DNA from: Ahaetulla prasina
Taxonomy: Eukaryota > Chordata > Lepidosauria > Squamata > Colubridae
Reading direction: 5' to 3'
Assembly (NCBI RefSeq): GCF_028640845.1
Contig: NC_080539.1
Location: 366,439,233 to 366,503,232, forward strand
DNA: 64,000 bases
Part shown: positions 43,038 through 53,721 of the stretch, one piece after another
Layout of the letters: each line of letters starts with the position of its first letter
Position numbering within the stretch: position 1 is the stretch's first letter
Made by a program: the position numbers and the translations under genes
The notes under the pieces: generated by a model
Database searches by the model: none
Told to the model about the DNA's origin: nothing
The model's input: the letters and a program-made list of their open reading frames with translations, nothing else

Positions 43038-43301
43038 CTGAAAGAACAAGGGGGGAAATTATTGAAAAATCCCTGAATTCTGGAAGTGAAAGGCATGCCA
43101 GGGTCTTCTATCTACCGGTTTTCCAAACATTTTGGGTTTTTTGCCCCTTTTACATGCTTAAGAATGATTGAAAATTGTTTTATGTGAGTGATATCTCTAT
43201 TGATATTGACTGAAAAAATTAAAACTGAGAAATGTAAGAATATTAAAAGTAAGGTTCTACATTTAGGCAAGAAAAACCAAATGCACAGGTACAGTATATG
43301 T

Positions 43302-43412
43302 CAGGGGTCTCCAACCTTGGCAACTTTAAGCCTGGCGGACTTCAAAGCTGGCTGGGGAATTCTGGGAGTTGAAGTCCTCCAGGCTTAAAGTTGCCAAGGT
43401 TGGAGACCCCTG
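43302..43412. mobile_element. Palindromic hAT-type MITE with perfect TSD in CR1
   Basis: CAGGGGTCTCCAACCTTGGC to its complement, 111 bp. GTATATGT occurs at 43294-43301 and 43413-43420. Confidence 0.95.
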
Positions 43413-43472
43413 GTATATGTGGTATCTGGCTCCAACTGTGAGAGTGAACTTGGAGCCCCACTGGACAATCAC

Positions 43473-43597
43473 TTAGGGGCGTGCATAAGAGCTCCAGCAT
43501 GCCTACTGTCCCTGTCCTAATGTTCCCTTTAATTGTATTCATTTTATGTATTCAATTCATGCTTGTACTTATATATATTATCTAATATGTACTCAAC

Positions 43598-43637
<40 letters not shown>
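43473..43637 (+). mobile_element. LINE 3' end (ATAAA tail) nested in CR1
   Basis: AGGGGCGTGCATAAGAGCTC and CTGTCCCTGTCCTAATGTTC match the 3' UTR of the element at 61810-62560. It ends in (AAAT)n. The CR1 sequence resumes with ATGAGCCAGCTGTGCACTCC. Confidence 0.8.
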
Positions 43638-44344
43638 GAGCCAGCTGTGCACTCCAGCTGACAAAAAAAAAACCCAATGCAGTCCTAGGCTGCATTAACA
43701 GAGGGACAGGATCAAGATCACATAAAGTGTTAATACCGCTTTATAATGCCTTGGTAAGGCCACACTTGGAATACTGCATCCAATTTTGGTCGCCACGATG
43801 TAAAAAAGATGTGGAGACTCTAGAAAGAGTCCAGGGAAGAGCAACAAACATAATTAGGGGACTGGAGGCTAAAACATATGAAGAACGGTTGCTGGAATTG
43901 GGTATGTCTGCTTTAATGAAAAGAAGGACTAGGGGAGACATGAAAGCAGTGTTCCAATATCTCAGGGGTTGCGCCAAAGAAGAGGGAGTCAAGCTGTTCC
44001 CCAAAGCACCTGAAAGCAGGACAAGAAGTAATGGGTGGAAACTAATCAAGGAGAGAAGCAACCGAGAACTAAGGAGAAATTTCCTTGAGTTGGAACAATT
44101 AATCAGTGGAACAATTTGCCTCTAGAAGTTGTGGGTACTCCATCGTTGGAAGTTTTTAAGAAGAGATTGGACAACTATTTGTCTGAAATGATGAAGGGTT
44201 TCCTACCTGAGCAGGGGGTTGGACTAGATAACCTCCAAGGTCCTTTCCAACTCTATTATTCTGCTATTAAATTTCATAAGCACCACCACTTAAAGAACCA
44301 CTGGTTTAATCCAGCCATCTGCCATGCACAGTAACTGCTTAATG

Positions 44345-44442
44345 CTGTGTTTCCCAACCTTGGTAGGTTCTTAAGACTTGTGGACTTCAATTCCCAGAAT
44401 TCCCCACCCAGCATGTTATCAAGGTTGGGAAACCCTGACTTA
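44345..44442. mobile_element. Palindromic hAT-type MITE, short
   Basis: GTGTTTCCCAACCTTGGTAG, GGACTTCAATTCCCAGAATT, then only a short right arm (AAGGTTGGGAAACCCTGACTT). Confidence 0.65.
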
Positions 44443-44685
44443 ATCCATCCTTGAGAGATGGCCATCCAGGATCTTCTTCTCCAGCGACGGAGAACCACGA
44501 GCAGCCCGTTTCCACTGTTTTTATGCATTTAATTTCTATAGTTGCCTATCCCAAATGACCCTGGGCTGCGACGAATTTACAAAATGTAGAGATTCTACTT
44601 AAGGATGGAAGGTTGGCTGGGGAATTCTGGGAGTTGGAGTCCACACATCTTAAAGTGGCCAAAATTAAAAAGCATTGCCCTAGAC

Positions 44686-45732
44686 CAGGGGTGTCAAACT
44701 CTATTTCATTGAGGGCCACATCAGGGTTGTGTTTGACCTCGGGGGAGGGGGAGCTGGGGTCAGGGCCAGGGGGCGTGGCCAACTCGATGTCACTCATATT
44801 GGGGCAGTGGTGAAAGGTACAATTTGTTACTACCTGTTCTGTGGCTGTGGCTTGGGGGTGGGGGTGGGGGTAATGTGACTGGGTGGGTGTGGCCAATTTT
44901 TTTATATATACTTTTAAAAGCATTTTTTCTACAATCTCTTCGGCCGAAGAGGTTGTAGAAAAAATGCTTTTAAAAGGCTCTGACGATCCCAGCTGAGTTG
45001 CCTGATCGTCAGAGGCTTTTCTTTTCTTTTAAAAGCATTTTTTTTATGCCTTTAAAAGAAAAAAAAAACCTTGGACGATAGGGCAACTTAGCTGGGATCG
45101 TCAGAGCCTTTTAAAAGCATTTTTTTACAACCTCTTCATCCAAAGAGGTTGTAGAAAAAATGCTTTTAAAAGGCTCTGACGATCCCAGCTGAGCCGCACG
45201 ATCATCAGAGGCTTTTTTTTTTGCTTTTAAAGGCATTTTTTTGGCTGAAGAAAAAATGCTTTTAAAAGTAAAAAAAAACCCCAAACCTCTGATGATCGTG
45301 TGGCTCAGTTGGTGGGGGGGGGCAGGGATTTTTGCTACCGGTTCTCCAAACCACCCACCACCATCGCTACTGGATCGGACACACCGGTCCAAACCGGGAG
45401 CATTTCAAGCCTGTATTGGGGGCACCTGTGGTGGCCTGAGTGCTCTGCCAGAGAAATGGGGCTCCCGAGCTCCATTTCCAGCTGTGATGGCCTCCTGCAA
45501 TCCTCTGCCAGCGAAGACGGAGCTCAGGAGGGCTGCACGCGACCCTCGCAAACTCCGTTTCTGGCTGCGACAGCCTCCGGCAACCTTCTGCCAGCGAAAA
45601 CAGAGCTCACGACGGCTGCACGCTTCCCTCCCGAGTTTTGTTTTTGCTGGCAGAGGCACCACGGGCCGGTCCCGCACTGTTTACAGGGCGGCCCCGTTGG
45701 GCCAGATCTAAGCCTTGAGTTTGACACCCCTG
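44686..45732 (+). mobile_element. hAT-type element, host of a nested hAT
   Basis: CAGGGGTGTCAAACTCTATT and GAGTTTGACACCCCTG are the ends; CCCTAGAC (44678-44685) and TCCTAGAC (45733-45740) are a 7/8 duplication. The right part holds GC-rich inverted blocks (TCCTCTGCCAGCGAAGACGG). 609 bp of it is a second element. Confidence 0.92.
44805..45413 (+). mobile_element. hAT-type element nested in a hAT-type element
   Basis: CAGTGGTGAAAGGTACAATT and GGGAGCATTTCAAGCCTG are the ends. Identical TATTGGGG flanks it at 44797-44804 and 45414-45421. The interior alternates TTTTAAAAGCATTTTTT, GACGATCCCAGCTGAG and their complements at least four times. Confidence 0.92.
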
Positions 45733-45740
45733 TCCTAGAC

Positions 45741-46560
45741 ACATGAAGTTGACCCCCCAGGATTGACAGTTTCGACTGACGTTTCATTCTCCAAACCTTT
45801 CCAACCATCACAGATGTGTTTTATAACTACACAACACTTTGTACAACTACCGTGTAGTTGTATAACTACACAACTGTTGCAGCTTTGGGGGGAAAAAAAA
45901 AGCTAAAAGGCAATTTAGAGCTGACTTTGAATACGATTTTCCTGTCCTCCTTTTAAATGGAAGGAGTGGATGGTATTTTGCAGCGGAGACGTAACACCGA
46001 AATGTTTTAAGGAAAGGAAAAAGTAGGTCACCTTTCCCTCTGAAGCAAAATCTTACCACCAGCTTCTTGCCAAGAAGGCAGAAGATACTTCCCTGCAAAC
46101 CCCTTGAGGGATTCTGCACAGCCTTTTGTGGTATATTTATGGAAACAATTCTCAAGGCATTTGCAAGTAAAATGCCCCAGACAAATCTGCCAATGTAATT
46201 AAATGCAAAGGGAGACGTGCCCGTCGGTTGTGCTTTTAAAATTCAAAAGCGGGATCTCAAAATCAGGAGCTCAGTCTCCCTGATAGTGTTTTATTTTCAC
46301 CAAAATGAGCTGCAAAAATGCCAAGAAAACACTAATTTCAGATATTCCCCTGGTCCTGCCGTGCAAACCAATTAGCACCAGGAGATTCTAAGTATAGACA
46401 ATTTCCTCGAGTCGTGTGCAACTTCTGGTCATTTTTTTCTTGGCGCTGATTTTTATTCATTTGCACATTTATTTTTAACCCCACCTTTATTGTTGTTTAT
46501 AAATCATTCAGTAAAATGACATGAACATGATTTGGCTGCTGCTTTCTTCTAGGTAGGATA
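45741..46560. other. No gene or repeat family recognised
   Basis: Mostly single-copy-looking sequence with a small inverted repeat TTGTACAACTACCGTGTAGTTGTA near 45840. No splice-bounded coding block was recognised on either strand. It could hold TJP3 upstream regulatory or non-coding exon sequence. Confidence 0.3.
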
Positions 46561-46561
46561 T

Positions 46562-47022
46562 TAACATAACATAATAACAGAGTTGGAAGGGACCTTGGAG
46601 GTCTTCTAGTCCAACCCCCTGCCCAGGCAGGAAACACTACACCATTTCAGACAATGGTTGTCTAGTCACTTCTTAAAAAAGTCCAGTGTTGGAGCATTCA
46701 CAACTTCTGCAGGCAAGTTGTTCCACTTATTGATTGTTCTAACTGTCAGGAAATTTCTCCTTAGTTCTAAGTTGCTTCTCTCCTTGATTAGTTTCCACCC
46801 ATTGCTTCTTGTCCTGCTTTCAGGTGCTTTGTAGAATTGCTTGACTCCTTCTTCTTTGTGGCAGCCCCTGAGATATTGGAACACTGCTATCATGTCTCCT
46901 CTAGTTCTTCTTTTCATTAAACTAGACCTACCCAGTTCCTGCAACCGTTCTTCATATGTTTTAGTCTCCAGTCCCCTAATCATCTTCGTTGCTCTTCTCT
47001 GCACTCTTTCTATTAGTGTCAG
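46562..47022 (-). mobile_element. CR1 LINE 3' part
   Basis: The minus strand encodes [20 protein letters not shown] and [20 protein letters not shown], and ends in AACAGAGTTGGAAGGGACC-type 3' UTR. Confidence 0.92.
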
Positions 47023-47052
47023 GTGCGAAAGGCCAAGCCCATATGTGAAGGT

Positions 47053-47311
47053 CAGTGGTGGGTTTCAATTTTTTTTACTACCAGTGGGTGTGGTTTGGTG
47101 GGCGTGGCAGGGGAAGAATACTGTAAAATCTCCATTCCCTCCCCAATCCACAGGAAGGTTACTGCAAGATCCACATTTCCTCCCCATCAGTTGGGACTCA
47201 GGAGGCAGAGAATAGATGGGGTGGGGCCAGTCAGAACTTTTACTACCGGTTCTCCGAACTACTCAAAATTTCTGCTACCGGTTCTCCAGAACTGATCGGA
47301 ACCCACCTCCG
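47053..47311 (+). mobile_element. CAGTGGTGGGTTTCAA-type hAT MITE with TSD
   Basis: CAGTGGTGGGTTTCAATTTT to GGAACCCACCTCCG. GTGAAGGT (47045-47052) and CTGAAGGT (47312-47319) agree at 7 of 8. Confidence 0.85.
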
Positions 47312-47569
47312 CTGAAGGTTCAATTAAATTTATTGCTAAAAGCTATGCACAGGAATCTTCTCAACCAGAGGTCAGCACCGGGTTATAGTTAGGTAAGATT
47401 CAATGGCACTCAAGGGGGATTTTGGACTCATTTATGGCTACATAGGGGATTCTAGGCTGATCCCTCTTATGACTCCACCCCCAGGTTCTGCTGCTCTTTC
47501 TACAATTTTGTTCATTACCAATCTAGATTTACTGGTGGTCTCCCATCCCTATTCTAATTATAGGTTTCT

Positions 47570-48175
47570 TCTCTCTGATTAGTTTCCACCCATTGCTTGG
47601 CAGGAAATCCTATAACATTTCAGACAAATGGTTGTCCAATCTCTTTATAAAAACATCCAGTGCTGGAGCATTCACAATTTCTGGAGACAGGTTGTTCCAC
47701 TGACTGATTGTTTTCGAAGGAAATTTCTCCTTAGTTCTAGGTTGGTTCTCTCCTTGATTGGTTTCCATCCATTGCTTCTTGTCCTGCCTTCAGGTGCTTT
47801 AGAGAATAGCTTGACTCCCTCTTCTTTGTGGCAGCCCCTGAGACATTGGAACACGGCTATTTTGTCTCCCCTAGTCCTTCTTTTCATTAAACCAGACATA
47901 CCTAGTTCCTGCAGCCATTCTTCATATGTTTTAGCCTCCAGTCCCCTAATCATCTTTGTTGCTCTTTGCCCTCTTTCTAGAGTCTCCACATCTTTTTTAC
48001 ATCGTGGCGACCAAAACTGGATGCAAGATACTCCAAGTGTGGCTTTACCAAGGCATTATAAAGTGGTATTAACACTTCACGTGACCTTGATTCTATCCCT
48101 CTGTTTATGCAGCCCAGAACTGTGTTGGCTTTTTTGGCAGCTGCAGCTCATATTTGTGTAATTGTCCAACTCACT
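47570..48175 (-). mobile_element. CR1 LINE fragment
   Basis: The minus strand reads [20 protein letters not shown] and extends further 5' ([17 protein letters not shown] on the complement), with a frame break. Confidence 0.9.
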
Positions 48176-48189
48176 GTCTCTTAATGATT

Positions 48190-48958
48190 GGCACAATCAC
48201 CCAACAGCTTTCATACCTAAGGCGGAACTAGAATTCACAGTCTCCTGGTTTCTAGCTGCTGCCTTCATCACTAGACCAAACTGGCTTTCTGGGATAATAC
48301 TTTAATTGCATTCTTGGTGATTGGTGAAGCATCTTTTTTGATTGCTTCCCTCCCACAAGTACCTTGCCTGAGCCTATTTCAGCTAGGGAGGGAAACGTAA
48401 TAATACTCTTTGAGATCTAGCAGCTTGTAAGATTTATCATGTCGTTATTAATGGAAAGTCCTCTCCCAAAACAAAAGAGGTAAAGTACAAAGTAAACTGC
48501 AAAGCATTTTGTGCTGAAATGCTCCACTGTAACATTTCATAAGTGTATCATTTAATAGAGTACAAAACTGCATTTCATAAGGATTTCAGAATACCGTGTT
48601 TTGAGTACTGAACCCTGAAAATATGCCAAGCTCAGAATGTACAGTTTTGGGGTCAAAATGATCCTCAACTATTCAAAATGTTTGTACTCCAAATAGGGCA
48701 TCTACCGACATTTTATGCACAGCCTTGGAGGGTGGGGGAATCAACCTGTTTTGGTGCACATGATGTTATGAACTTCATATAAGAAAGTCTCCGTGTTTGC
48801 AAACTGTAGAAATATGCAATTAAAGGACAAAGACTTGAATTCATCTAGTAAAATCATTTAATATGTTTGAATATAGTCTTATATAACTGTATTGACCTTT
48901 TGTACACTGTACAGAACATAACATAGCCTGGTTATTTTTTCCTTCTTGGCCTGTAACA
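48190..48958. other. No gene recognised; SINE remnant at the left
   Basis: 48190-48290 is a remnant of the Sauria-type SINE (CAACAGCTTTCATACCTAAG). The rest is AT-rich and looks unique; no exon was recognised. Confidence 0.3.
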
Positions 48959-49020
48959 CTAGACTAGACTAGGGGAGTGGAGTGGAGTGGAATAGAATAG
49001 AATAGAATAGAATAGAATAG

Positions 49021-49690
49021 AAACAAATAATTCCCTCAACACTGTCAAACTATTTACTAAATCTGCACTACTATTAATCTTCTCATCGTTCCCATCACCA
49101 ATCTCTTTCCACTTATGACTGTATGACTGTAACTTTGTTGCTGGTAATCCTTAAGATTTATATTGATATATTGGCCATCATTTGTGTTGTAAATGTTGTA
49201 CCTTGATGAAGGTATCTTTTCTTTTATGTACACTGAGAGCATATGCACCAAGACAAATTCCTTGTGTGTCCAATCACACTTGGCCAATAAAAAATTCTAT
49301 TCTATTCTATTCTATATAGAATAGAATAGAATAGAATAGAATAGAATAGAATAGAATAGAATAGAATAGAATAGAATAGAATTCTTTACTGGCCAAGTGT
49401 AATTGGACACACAAGGAATTTGTCTTGGTGCATACACTCTCAGTGTACATAAAAAGGAAAGATACATTTGTCAAGAATCATAAGGTACAACACTTAATGA
49501 TAGTTATAGGGAATAAATAAGCAATCAAATCATATTAGGAAACAGTCAATATAAATCGTAATGATACCAGCAACAAGGTTACAGTGCTACAGTCATAAGT
49601 GGGAGGAGATTGGTGATAGGAATGATGAGAAGATTAATAGTAGTGCAGATTTAGTAACTAATTTGACAGTGCTGAAGGAATTATTTGTTT
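49021..49690. repeat. Tail-to-tail pair of AATAG-tailed LINEs
   Basis: A plus-strand 3' end (49021-49318, ending ATTCT repeats) abuts a minus-strand 3' end (49319-49690, starting AGAAT repeats). The arms match across about 300 bases, for example AATCTGCACTACTATTAATC at 49060 against GATTAATAGTAGTGCAGATT at 49632. Confidence 0.9.
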
Positions 49691-49880
49691 AGCAGAGTGA
49701 TGGCGTTTGGGAAAAAACTGTCCTTGTGTCTAGTTGTTCTAGTGTGCAGTGCTCTATAGCGTCGTTTTGAGGGTAGGAGTTGAAATAGTTTATGTCCAGG
49801 ATGCAAGGGGTTTTAGAATTCTAGTAACCCAGTGATTTTTCAAAGGTATGGAGCTTAGGCAGACTTGCAAAATTGCAGCC
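49690..49880 (-). mobile_element. AATAG-tailed LINE, further 5' coding remnant
   Basis: The minus strand reads RRYRALHTRTTRHKDSFFPN and AITLLNK before a stop, the end of the LINE ORF upstream of the tail at 49319-49690. The same protein end is visible on the plus strand at 51340-51440. Confidence 0.6.
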
Positions 49881-49892
49881 ACAATACAGATT

Positions 49893-50236
49893 ACTCCCAC
49901 AATTGGGAGCAACATTTCCACTGCTAAGTAAGCTGGTTGTTAAGTGAATCGCACTCAATGCAAATTGCTGCAGTTGTTAAGTGAATCACCTGGCCATTAA
50001 GCTAATCAGGCTTTTCTTGTTGACTTTGCTAGTGGGAAGCCAGCTGGGGAAGTTGCAAATAGCAATATTTGGTAAATATGTGCCAGTTGCCAAAAATCAA
50101 ATTTCTGATTATGTGACCATGGGGGAATGCTCCAATGGTCCTAAATGCGAGGAGTTGTCATAAGTCACACTTTTGGTGCTGTTGTTAACTTCAAGTGATT
50201 GCTAAAAATGGTTGTAAGGCGAGGACTATCGGTATT
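49893..50236 (+). mobile_element. CAGGTAG/TA-type MITE, partial
   Basis: ACAATTGGGAGCAACATTTC at the left, GTTGTAAGGCGAGGACTATC at the right, with the usual TGATTATGTGACCATGGGG block. Confidence 0.65.
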
Positions 50237-50392
50237 GTGAATACCAAAAAGAATTTCTAGGTTCAGAGGCAGTCTATCTCAAGAGAAAACCAACAAGAAG
50301 GCACTGGTCCTCATAAACCCAAAAGAGATGAGGATAAATATGGGGAAATAGAACCTCCAGCTGCAAAAGCAGTCCACTTGAGATTTAAAATT

Positions 50393-50510
50393 TAGAATAG
50401 AATAGAGCTGGAAGGAACCTTTGAGGTCTTCTAGTCCAGCCCCCTGCTCAAGGAGGAGACCTATATCATTTCAGACAAGTGGCTGTCCAGTCTCTTCTTA
50501 AAAATTAGAT
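50393..50510 (-). mobile_element. CR1 LINE 3' end fragment
   Basis: AGAATAGAGCTGGAAGGAAC and CATTTCAGACAAGTGGCTGT are the complement of the CR1 3' end. Confidence 0.75.
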
Positions 50511-51180
50511 TGTTTCTTAATTTTAAAAATTAGGTTATCTTCTTAAAAAGGATTATTTAGAACTGAAGGAAGATATAAAATGAATGCTCCTTCAGGCTCA
50601 ACTCACAGGAAACAAGATGCTAGGTTAGCATGGCCTTCAATTTTACCCTAGAATGCACATACTTTAATATTCCTAAACAATGAATGCCTAAAAACCGAAC
50701 TGGTGCTAAAAATGCCACTCGCTTAGCTAGATAAAATAAATACAGTATGTTGAAACAAACAAACAAACAAACAATTCACTACGGATAACATCAGCAATGA
50801 CTCCAAAGCAATTTATTAGGTGAGTATTTCAAAATTATACCAAAGGCTGAGTAACTTAGAATTTGGCAACAGGCTAAATGAGTATCGAAGTAATGAGAAT
50901 GTCGTGAGCTTGTCTCTTTATGTACCAAGTCAATATTGCCTCATGATGACCACACAGATAGGTTTTCTCCAGGTTGATCGGTCCCTAGTCTGTCTTTTAG
51001 GGGATCACGTGACACATACATACACCACCGGGACACTGCAACCATCATAAGGTACATGCCAGTTGCCAAGCATCCAAATTTTGATCACGTGACCAGGGGG
51101 GTGCTGCAATTATTGTAAACGTGAATATACAATTTTTCAGGGCTGTTGTAACTTTGAACGGTCATTAAACAGTCATTAAG

Positions 51181-52040
51181 CTCTGCAACCCAACAAGACA
51201 AACACATTAACACAGACTTCAACGGATAAATAGAACTGCGGAAAAAACAGTGGCTACCAACCTGCCTTCCATTGAGGACCTGTATACTGCATGAGTCAAA
51301 AATAGGGCTGTGAAAATATTTAGAGACTCCTCGCATCCTGGACATAAACTGTTTCAACTCCTACCCTCAAAACGACACTGCACACCAGAACAACTAGACG
51401 CAAGAACAGTTTCTTCCCTGAATGCCATCGCTCTGCTTAACAACTAATTCCCACAACACTATCAAATACTTTCCTAAGACTGTATTACTATTCTTCTTCT
51501 CTTCCTTCCTAGTATCTATCTCTTCCCACTTATTACTAGAACCATGTTGCTTGTATCTTCCAATTTATATTGTTTTTATTTGTTTCCTAGTACGATTTGT
51601 TAGCTTATTAGTAACCTTGACTATCACTAAATGTTGTATCTTTTTATTCTCGATGAATGTATTTTATTATCCTCATGTACACTGACAACACTGGCCGGGA
51701 TAGCTCAGGCAATAGAGAAGCCTGTTATTAGAACACAGAGCCTGCAATTACTGCAGGTTCAAGTCCCACCAGGCCCAAGGTTGACTCAGCCTTCCACCCT
51801 TTATAAGGTAGGTAAAATGAGGACCCAGATTGTTGGGGGGGCAATAAGTTGACTTTGTAAAAAATATACAAATAGAATGAGACTATTGCCTTACACACTG
51901 TAAGCCGCCCTGAGTCTTCGGAGAAGGGCGGGGTATAAATGTAAAAACAACAACAACAACAACAACAACAACATATACACCAAAGACAAATTCCTTATGT
52001 GTCCAATCACACTTGGCCAATAAAGAATTCTATTCTATTC
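51181..52040 (+). mobile_element. AATAG-tailed LINE, longer 3' copy, interrupted by a SINE
   Basis: A degraded ORF (blocks PTRQTHINTDFNG and SYPQNDTAHQNN) is followed by the 3' UTR (CCTTGACTATCACTAAATGT, TTATCCTCATGTACACTGAC). It is broken at 51690 by a SINE and resumes at about 51973 (ATATACACCAAAGACAAATT) to the ATTCT tail. Confidence 0.75.
51692..51972 (+). repeat. tRNA-derived SINE with L2-type tail
   Basis: GCCGGGATAGCTCAGGCAAT and GCAGGTTCAAGTCCC are box A and B. It ends CCGCCCTGAGTCTTCGGAGA and an AAC repeat tail. ACAACA occurs on both sides, a probable target duplication. Same family as 5904-6160. Confidence 0.88.
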
Positions 52041-52370
52041 TATTCTATTCTATTCTATTCTATTCTATTCTATTCTATTCTATTCTATCCCCTCTCCTCT
52101 CCTCTCCTCTCCTCTCCTCTATTCTAATCTATTCTATTCTATTCTATTCTTTTCTATTCTATTCTTTCCCCTATCCTCTCCTCTCCTCTCCTCTCCTCTC
52201 CTCTCCTCTATTCTATTTTATTCTATCTTATCCTATCCTATCCTATCCTATCCTATCCTATCCTATCCTATCCTATCCTATCCTATCCTCTATCCTATCC
52301 TATCCTATCCTATCCTATCCTATCCTATCCTATCCTATCCTATCCTATCCTATCCTATCCTATCCTATTC
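52026..52370 (+). repeat. Compound microsatellite ATTCT, CTCCT, CTATC
   Basis: The LINE tail ATTCT array (52026-52086) changes to CTCCT (52089-52120), back to ATTCT, again to CTCCT (52172-52208), then a CCTAT array (52225-52366), all 5-mers in one strand sense. Confidence 0.95.
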
Positions 52371-52675
52371 GAACTGTTGTAAGTCAAGGACTTCTTGCAC
52401 TAGAGTTTCCAGATCCTGGGCAATTTCAATGGTTAGAGTAGTACAGTATCATCAAAGTAGCACAGGTTTCTTCCTCCAATTTTTCAAACTGTGCTCATCT
52501 TCTAACCCTACCCAGCCTCTCTCACACAGAGCCAGCATGTATCTTTAATTGTTAATGATGCTTAATGGATCCAAGGTTAAAACAAGAAGCAAAATGGCAA
52601 TAAAGGAGAAAGGTTCCCTTCCCGCATAGTGTTATCCAAGACCAAGGATGCGTCTTCCTTGAAAAAAAAATGGTA

Positions 52676-53083
52676 ATACAGGTAATCCTTGACTTACGAC
52701 CATAATTGAGCCCAAAATGTATGTTGCCAAGTAAGACATTTCTTAAGTGATTTTTGCCCCATTTTATGACTTTTTTTTGTTGTTGCCATAGTTGTTAAGC
52801 GAATCATTGCAGCTGTTAAGTTAGTAACCCGGTTGTTAAGAGCATCTGGCTTCCCCAGTGACTTAGCTTGTCAGAAAGTTGCAAAAGTTGATCACTATGA
52901 CCCTGGGACACTGCAACCGTCATAAACAGGAACCAGTTGCTAAGCACCTGAATTTTGATCATGTGACCATGGAGATGCTGCAACGGGCGTGTGAAAACAG
53001 TCATAAGTCACTTTTTTCACTGCCGTTGTTAACTTTGAGTGGTCAGTAAACAGACCGTTATAAGTTGAGGACTACCTGTATTT
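52676..53083 (+). mobile_element. CAGGTAG/TA-type MITE, full length
   Basis: TACAGGTAATCCTTGACTTA and TAAGTTGAGGACTACCTGTA are the inverted ends, with TA flanks. All internal blocks are present. Confidence 0.88.
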
Positions 53084-53358
53084 TAAAATAATTCATTCAA
53101 GGAATAGAATACAGAAATTAATTAGGGCTTGGATGGCCAATATTTAGGTCTTACGTTTCCAATGGGAAAGCTGGAAATATAGGCAATCAAGGAAGGAAAT
53201 TCAGGCTGAATCTTGGCACAAATTTCTGGATTATTTATTGATCCATGTCCTATTTTTATAAATAAGGTGTCAAACATAATACTCCTTCTTCCTGCTATTC
53301 CCCCCCCCCACACAATAACAACCCTGTGAAGTGGGTTGGGGTAAGAGAAGGATTTGCA

Positions 53359-53618
53359 CAGTGGTGGGTTACAAACTTTTTTTACTATCGGTTCTGTGGG
53401 CGTGGCTTGGAGGATACTGTAAAATCTCCATTCCCTCCCCACTCCAGGGGATGGATACTGCAAAATCCCCATTTCCTCCCGATCAGCTGGGACTTGGGAG
53501 GCAGAGAATAGATGGGAACGGAGCCAGTCAGAAATTTTACTACCGGTTCTCTGAACTACTTAAAATTTCCGCTACCGGTTCTCCAGAACTGGTCAGAACC
53601 TGCTGAAATCCACCTCTG
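53359..53618 (+). mobile_element. CAGTGGTGGGTT-type hAT MITE
   Basis: CAGTGGTGGGTTACAAACTT to GCTGAAATCCACCTCTG. The flanks GATTTGCA and GGTTTGGG match at only 5 of 8. Confidence 0.75.
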
Positions 53619-53721
53619 GGTTTGGGCCCAAAGTCACCTAACTAGCTTTTATGCTTAAGGCAGGACTAGAACTCCCAGTCGCCTGGTGATTGGGCCAAAG
53701 TCACCCAGCCGGCTTTCATGC

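Larger units (their letters stand above)
41164..42440 (+). mobile_element. AATAG-tailed LINE 3' end, host of nested L1
   Basis: GGTACCTTGATGAAGGTATC at 41171 breaks at 41199 and resumes at 42331 (TTTATGTACACTGAGAGCTT), ending in CCAATAAAAAATTCTATTCT. Confidence 0.85.
43210..44275 (+). mobile_element. CR1 LINE, interrupted twice
   Basis: AAGGTTCTACATTTAGGCAA opens the CR1 RT C-terminal part; ECIQFW-like [20 protein letters not shown] and [17 protein letters not shown] follow, and a GGACTAGATAACCTCC 3' end. It is interrupted by a palindromic MITE (43302-43412) and by a LINE 3' end with an ATAAA tail (43473-43637). Confidence 0.9.

Noticed and set aside
43741..44061. Antisense ORFs with [17 protein letters not shown] motif repeated across the window
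   Set aside because: Complement-strand translation of CR1 ORF2 (same string at 22043, 33, 46.8, 47.6, 57.8 and 63.5 kb).
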